Below, in pieces: positions 20,807-23,171 of a stretch of 23,171 nt of DNA (its first letter is position 1; every line of letters begins with the position of its first letter). The stretch covers positions 1 to 23,171 of the forward strand of contig DASZYF010000169.1 of the NCBI GenBank assembly GCA_035545535.1. The letters are read 5' to 3'. The notes under the pieces are model-generated. The model ran no database searches, was not told the origin of the DNA, and saw only the letters and a program-made list of their open reading frames with translations. This stretch comes from DASZYF01 sp035545535. Lineage in GTDB: Bacteria > Actinomycetota > Actinomycetes > Mycobacteriales > CAJCIY01. Position numbers and translations under genes: made by a program.

Positions 20807-20947
20807 CGGCGCGCACGGCGCTCTCTAGGAGCGGCGTGCGAGGCGGCGGGCCGGTACACGCTCGGCGCGGAGCGCGCGCTTGGTCAGGAAGGGCTCGCGG
20901 CCGGGCGACGCTAGACAGCAAGTTCGCGCCGGTGGAGCATCTTGGGC

Positions 20948-21205
20948 ATGGGCGGAGACGTCGTTGCGCTCACCGGCCCGCGCCGGGCGGTCCTGGAGGA
21001 TGCCCGCGACGGCGATCGCGCGGTCATGGCGACATGGCATCTCGACGAGGGCTATCTGGTCCTCTCCCTGTGGAGAGGCGAGACGTGCGTGGCGAGCGCG
21101 CGCCTGCTGCCCAGCCAAGCAGCGCAGCTCTCGCAGCTGATCAGCAAGGGGCTCGGCGAGCTCGTGGCCACGTTCGAGTCCTTTCCGGCGGAAGACGTCG
21201 GCTGA
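20948..21205 (+). CDS. Small hypothetical protein (85-87 aa)
   Basis: An 85-aa product from ATG 20948, or 87 aa from TTG 20942; GGAG at 20934-20937 is 10 nt before the ATG, which favours it. The product has a short beta-rich first half (AVMATWHLDEGYLVLSLWRG ETCVASARLLP, split for length) and an amphipathic helix (SQAAQLSQLISKGLGELVATF). No TM segment, cysteine cluster or DNA-binding motif is seen. The sequence looks like a genuine compact alpha/beta protein rather than a shadow, because codon third positions are GC-biased in this frame. Not recognised. It is isolated between GNAT and DinB-like genes on the same strand. Confidence 0.6.
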   Translation: MGGDVVALTGPRRAVLEDARDGDRAVMATWHLDEGYLVLSLWRGETCVASARLLPSQAAQLSQLISKGLGELVATFESFPAEDVG

Positions 21206-21278
21206 GCGACGCCGAAGAACGGGACGTCCACCGCACCAGGCCGGCAGCGGTGTCGGACCGCGGTAGCACGGTGGGCGC

Positions 21279-21785
21279 ATGACAGAGCGCACCGATCTCC
21301 TGCAGTCCCTCCGGCGCCACCGCGGCTTCCTGCTGCAGACCGTGGAAGGTCTCGACGACACCGCCGCACGCCGGCGCAGCACCGTGAGCGAGCTGACGCT
21401 GGCAAGCCTGCTCAAGCACGTCGCCGACACCGAGCACGGCTGGGCGCAGTTCGTCGTCGACGGCCCCGCGGCGCTCGGCGGCGATGTCGACGTCAGCTCG
21501 TTCGACCCGGCGACGTTCGTCGACGACCGCTTCGTGCTGACCGACGACGACACGCTGGATGCGCTGCGGGAGCGCTACTCGGCTGTCGCAGCCGAGACAG
21601 ACCAGCTCGTGACGTCCGTAGACCTCGACGCGGAGCAGCCGCTGCCGCGCGCACCGTGGTTCGAACCGGGGGCCAGCTGGTCCGCCCGGCGAGTGGTGCT
21701 CCACATCATCGCCGAGACCGCGCAGCACGCCGGCCACGCCGACATCATCCGTGAGGCGATCGACGGCGCGAAGACGATGGGCTGA
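21279..21785 (+). CDS. DinB-superfamily protein (DUF664 type)
   Basis: 168 aa, the usual size. It has the four-helix DinB pattern with three metal-ligand histidines: LASLLKHVADTEHGW in helix 2 and RRVVLHIIAETAQHAGHADIIREAIDG near the C-terminus, where QHAGHADIIRE is highly typical of the actinobacterial DUF664 branch. Members of this branch include mycothiol-dependent metalloenzymes (maleylpyruvate isomerase relatives, S-transferases), so a thiol-dependent detoxification or transferase role is plausible. Start ATG at 21279. No partner gene is evident; the next gene starts about 150 nt later. Confidence 0.88.
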   Translation: MTERTDLLQSLRRHRGFLLQTVEGLDDTAARRRSTVSELTLASLLKHVADTEHGWAQFVVDGPAALGGDVDVSSFDPATFVDDRFVLTDDDTLDALRERYSAVAAETDQLVTSVDLDAEQPLPRAPWFEPGASWSARRVVLHIIAETAQHAGHADIIREAIDGAKTMG

Positions 21786-21933
21786 CCGCCCGCGGGTTCG
21801 CGGCGCGCCGACCAGCCGGCGAAGCCGATGACCATCGTCCCGAGCGACTCAGGGACCATCCGCTGGTCGGGGCAAAGAGCGCGCGCACGGCGCCTACCGG
21901 GTGCTCGCATGCGATCGTGGGTTCGTGGCGGTG

Positions 21934-22911
21934 ATGGCAGGTGGCGAGGCTGAACATCGGTACGGGGACCCGCTCAGCTCGCGGGCCGCGGTCGGTGGTG
22001 GCGGGTTCGGTGGGATCGGCAGTCCCCGCCACCTGATCGGCCTCGGTCTGGACGAGACGGCCAGCGGGACGGTCCTGGATCGTTGTGTCGAGCTGGGCGT
22101 CACGATCGTGGACACCGCCTATGGCTATGCCGGCGGCGACTCTCACCGGCACATCGGCCACTGGCTCGCCGGCGATCGTGATCGGCGGCGACGTGTCGCG
22201 ATCGTCGACAAGGTCGGCATGGTCGCTCGCGGTCAGGAGCTGGTCCTTGACCTTTCGCCTGATGGCGTCGCCCGACAAGCCGCCGAAGGACGCGCACGCA
22301 TGGGGGTCGATGGCGTCGACGTGCTCATGACCCACGGGCCCGACCCGGCGACGCCGATCCGGCAGACGATCGCTGCCCTGGCGACAGAGATCGACCAAGG
22401 ACATGCACGAACTTGGGGCATCAGCAACGTCGAACCGGAGACGCTGCCCGGCTGGATCGAGCAAGCCGAGCGGTTGGGCGCCCCGCCCCCGATGTTCGTG
22501 GAGAACGAGTACAGCCTGCTCGCCCGCGATGACGAAGCGGCGATCTTGCCGTTGTGCGCGGCGAAGGGGATCGGCTATCTGGCGTTCAGCCCGCTGGCCG
22601 GAGGAGTGCTCAGCGGCAGGTACCAGCGCGGTGCCGCTCCCCCCGCAGGCTCGAGGTTGGCGTTGCGGCCCGACGCGGCGGCCGTCCTGACCGACGATCT
22701 GCACGACCGGCTCACCGCACTGGCCGAGCGAGCGGCCGACCTGGGTGTGTCGTCTGCAGCGCTGTCCCTCGCGTGGGTTCTGGCGCAACCGAACATCCGA
22801 CCGATCGTCGGCCTGCGCACCCCCGCGCACCTCGATGCCGTGACCGATGCTCTGCGGCTGCAGCTCACACCGGCCCAGGCCGACGATCTCGCCCGGACCG
22901 TGCACGCCTAG
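21934..22911 (+). CDS. Aldo/keto reductase
   Basis: About 325 aa from ATG 21934. The (beta/alpha)8 AKR fold is recognisable, with the catalytic tetrad Asp and Tyr in VTIVDTAYGYAGG, Lys in VAIVDKVGM and His in VLMTHGPDP. The cofactor-binding end includes GISNVEPETLPGWI, LAFSPLAGGVLSGRY and RPIVGLRTPAHLDAV, typical of NADPH-dependent family members. It should reduce an aldehyde or ketone in the cytoplasm; the substrate is unknown. The frame is open from GTG 21901 and GTG 21925 or 21931 are also possible; none has a good SD, so the first 10 residues are uncertain. Confidence 0.88.
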   Translation: MAGGEAEHRYGDPLSSRAAVGGGGFGGIGSPRHLIGLGLDETASGTVLDRCVELGVTIVDTAYGYAGGDSHRHIGHWLAGDRDRRRRVAIVDKVGMVARGQELVLDLSPDGVARQAAEGRARMGVDGVDVLMTHGPDPATPIRQTIAALATEIDQGHARTWGISNVEPETLPGWIEQAERLGAPPPMFVENEYSLLARDDEAAILPLCAAKGIGYLAFSPLAGGVLSGRYQRGAAPPAGSRLALRPDAAAVLTDDLHDRLTALAERAADLGVSSAALSLAWVLAQPNIRPIVGLRTPAHLDAVTDALRLQLTPAQADDLARTVHA

Positions 22912-22915
22912 CCCG

Positions 22916-22932
22916 AAGCGCGGACGGCGCTT
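22916..22932 (+). terminator. Short hairpin after the aldo/keto reductase, weak terminator candidate
   Basis: aagcgc (22916-22921) and gcgctt (22927-22932) form a perfect 6-bp stem with a 5-nt loop, starting 5 nt after the TAG stop. No T-tract follows, so intrinsic termination is not well supported. The rest of the 197-nt gap to the next gene holds the 10-bp palindrome tgaccggtca (22953-22962), which could be an operator half of the next gene, and nothing else recognisable. Confidence 0.25.
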
Positions 22933-23108
22933 GGTGCGCTTTCGCCCGGTCCTGACCGGTCAAAGTCGCACCGAGCGGCCACCGAGGATCCCACCCGTGA
23001 ACGGTGTGAGGCGATACACCCGACGTCCGTAGCCGGGGCGCGGGCGTGTCGGGGGACGCGCGGACGCGGGCGGGTCGAGCATGGCGACGAGCCGATCGGA
23101 GGCGGGTC

Positions 23109-23171
23109 ATGGACGACCGGACGCTGTCCCTGGAAGAACAGGTCTACGCGATCAAGACCTGGCGCTACCTG
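23109..23171 (+). CDS. Start of an unrecognised gene (partial, 21 codons)
   Basis: ATG 23109 is preceded by GGAGG with a 6-nt spacer, and the frame is open to the end of the window (MDDRTLSLEEQVYAIKTWRY, then L). The start resembles the N-terminal tail of small actinobacterial membrane proteins in which a TM segment follows a K-T-W-R-Y-L motif, but too little is present to assign it. Confidence 0.55.
   Translation, partial: MDDRTLSLEEQVYAIKTWRYL

Noticed and set aside
20809..21893. 13-bp direct repeat gcgcgcacggcgc at 20809-20821 and 21881-21893
   Set aside because: Composed almost only of GC dinucleotides in a very GC-rich sequence and not flanking an inserted unit; likely chance.
1..23171. 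Mobile element, prophage or defence island
   Set aside because: No transposase, integrase, phage, restriction, toxin-antitoxin or CRISPR genes were recognised, and composition is uniform across the window.

Overview
The window is very GC-rich with tightly packed genes, frequent GTG/TTG starts and many 4-nt stop/start overlaps. Together with an actinobacterial-type lipoprotein, TetR and DinB/DUF664 repertoire, this points to an actinobacterium (Actinomycetota). The genus cannot be told from the sequence. No rRNA, tRNA, CRISPR array, transposase or integrase was seen, and no stretch over 300 bases lacks a gene.

Left flank (1-4513): the 3' end of an acyl-CoA dehydrogenase gene (+), then on the minus strand a GT4 glycosyltransferase, a DUF3089 alpha/beta-hydrolase lipoprotein and a Gfo/Idh/MocA oxidoreductase. 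An EamA-type transporter diverges from the oxidoreductase, with a perfect 18-bp palindrome between the two.

Centre (4521-17741): a long minus-strand operon, read from about 16.9 kb down to 4.5 kb. In transcription order it encodes a fused two-domain oligopeptide-type ABC ATPase, two permeases, an isochorismatase-fold cysteine hydrolase, a lipoprotein solute-binding protein, a lactonase-like metallo-beta-lactamase (MBL), a stand-alone GAF protein, two DUF1989 proteins (UAAP1 and UAAP2), a urea/guanidine-carboxylase-like protein and allophanate hydrolase (AtzF). A divergent TetR gene (17058-17741) probably controls it. The layout suggests that a small nitrogenous compound is imported, opened or hydrolysed, and passed through a urea/guanidine/biuret-like intermediate to allophanate, which AtzF splits to ammonia and CO2. 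The most unusual point is that the carboxylase-like protein keeps only the two carboxyltransferase domains (AHS2-AHS1). The biotin carboxylase and biotin carrier domains of urea and guanidine carboxylase are both absent, and neither is encoded elsewhere in the window. Combined with the MBL, GAF and cysteine hydrolase genes, this looks like a variant catabolic system whose substrate is unknown.

Right flank (17734-23171): a pair on the minus strand (2-oxoglutarate/Fe(II) dioxygenase and an unrecognised 206-aa protein), a two-TM hypothetical membrane protein, then plus-strand genes for a GNAT acetyltransferase, an 85-87-aa orphan protein, a DinB/DUF664 protein, an aldo/keto reductase, and the first 21 codons of an unrecognised gene that runs off the end.
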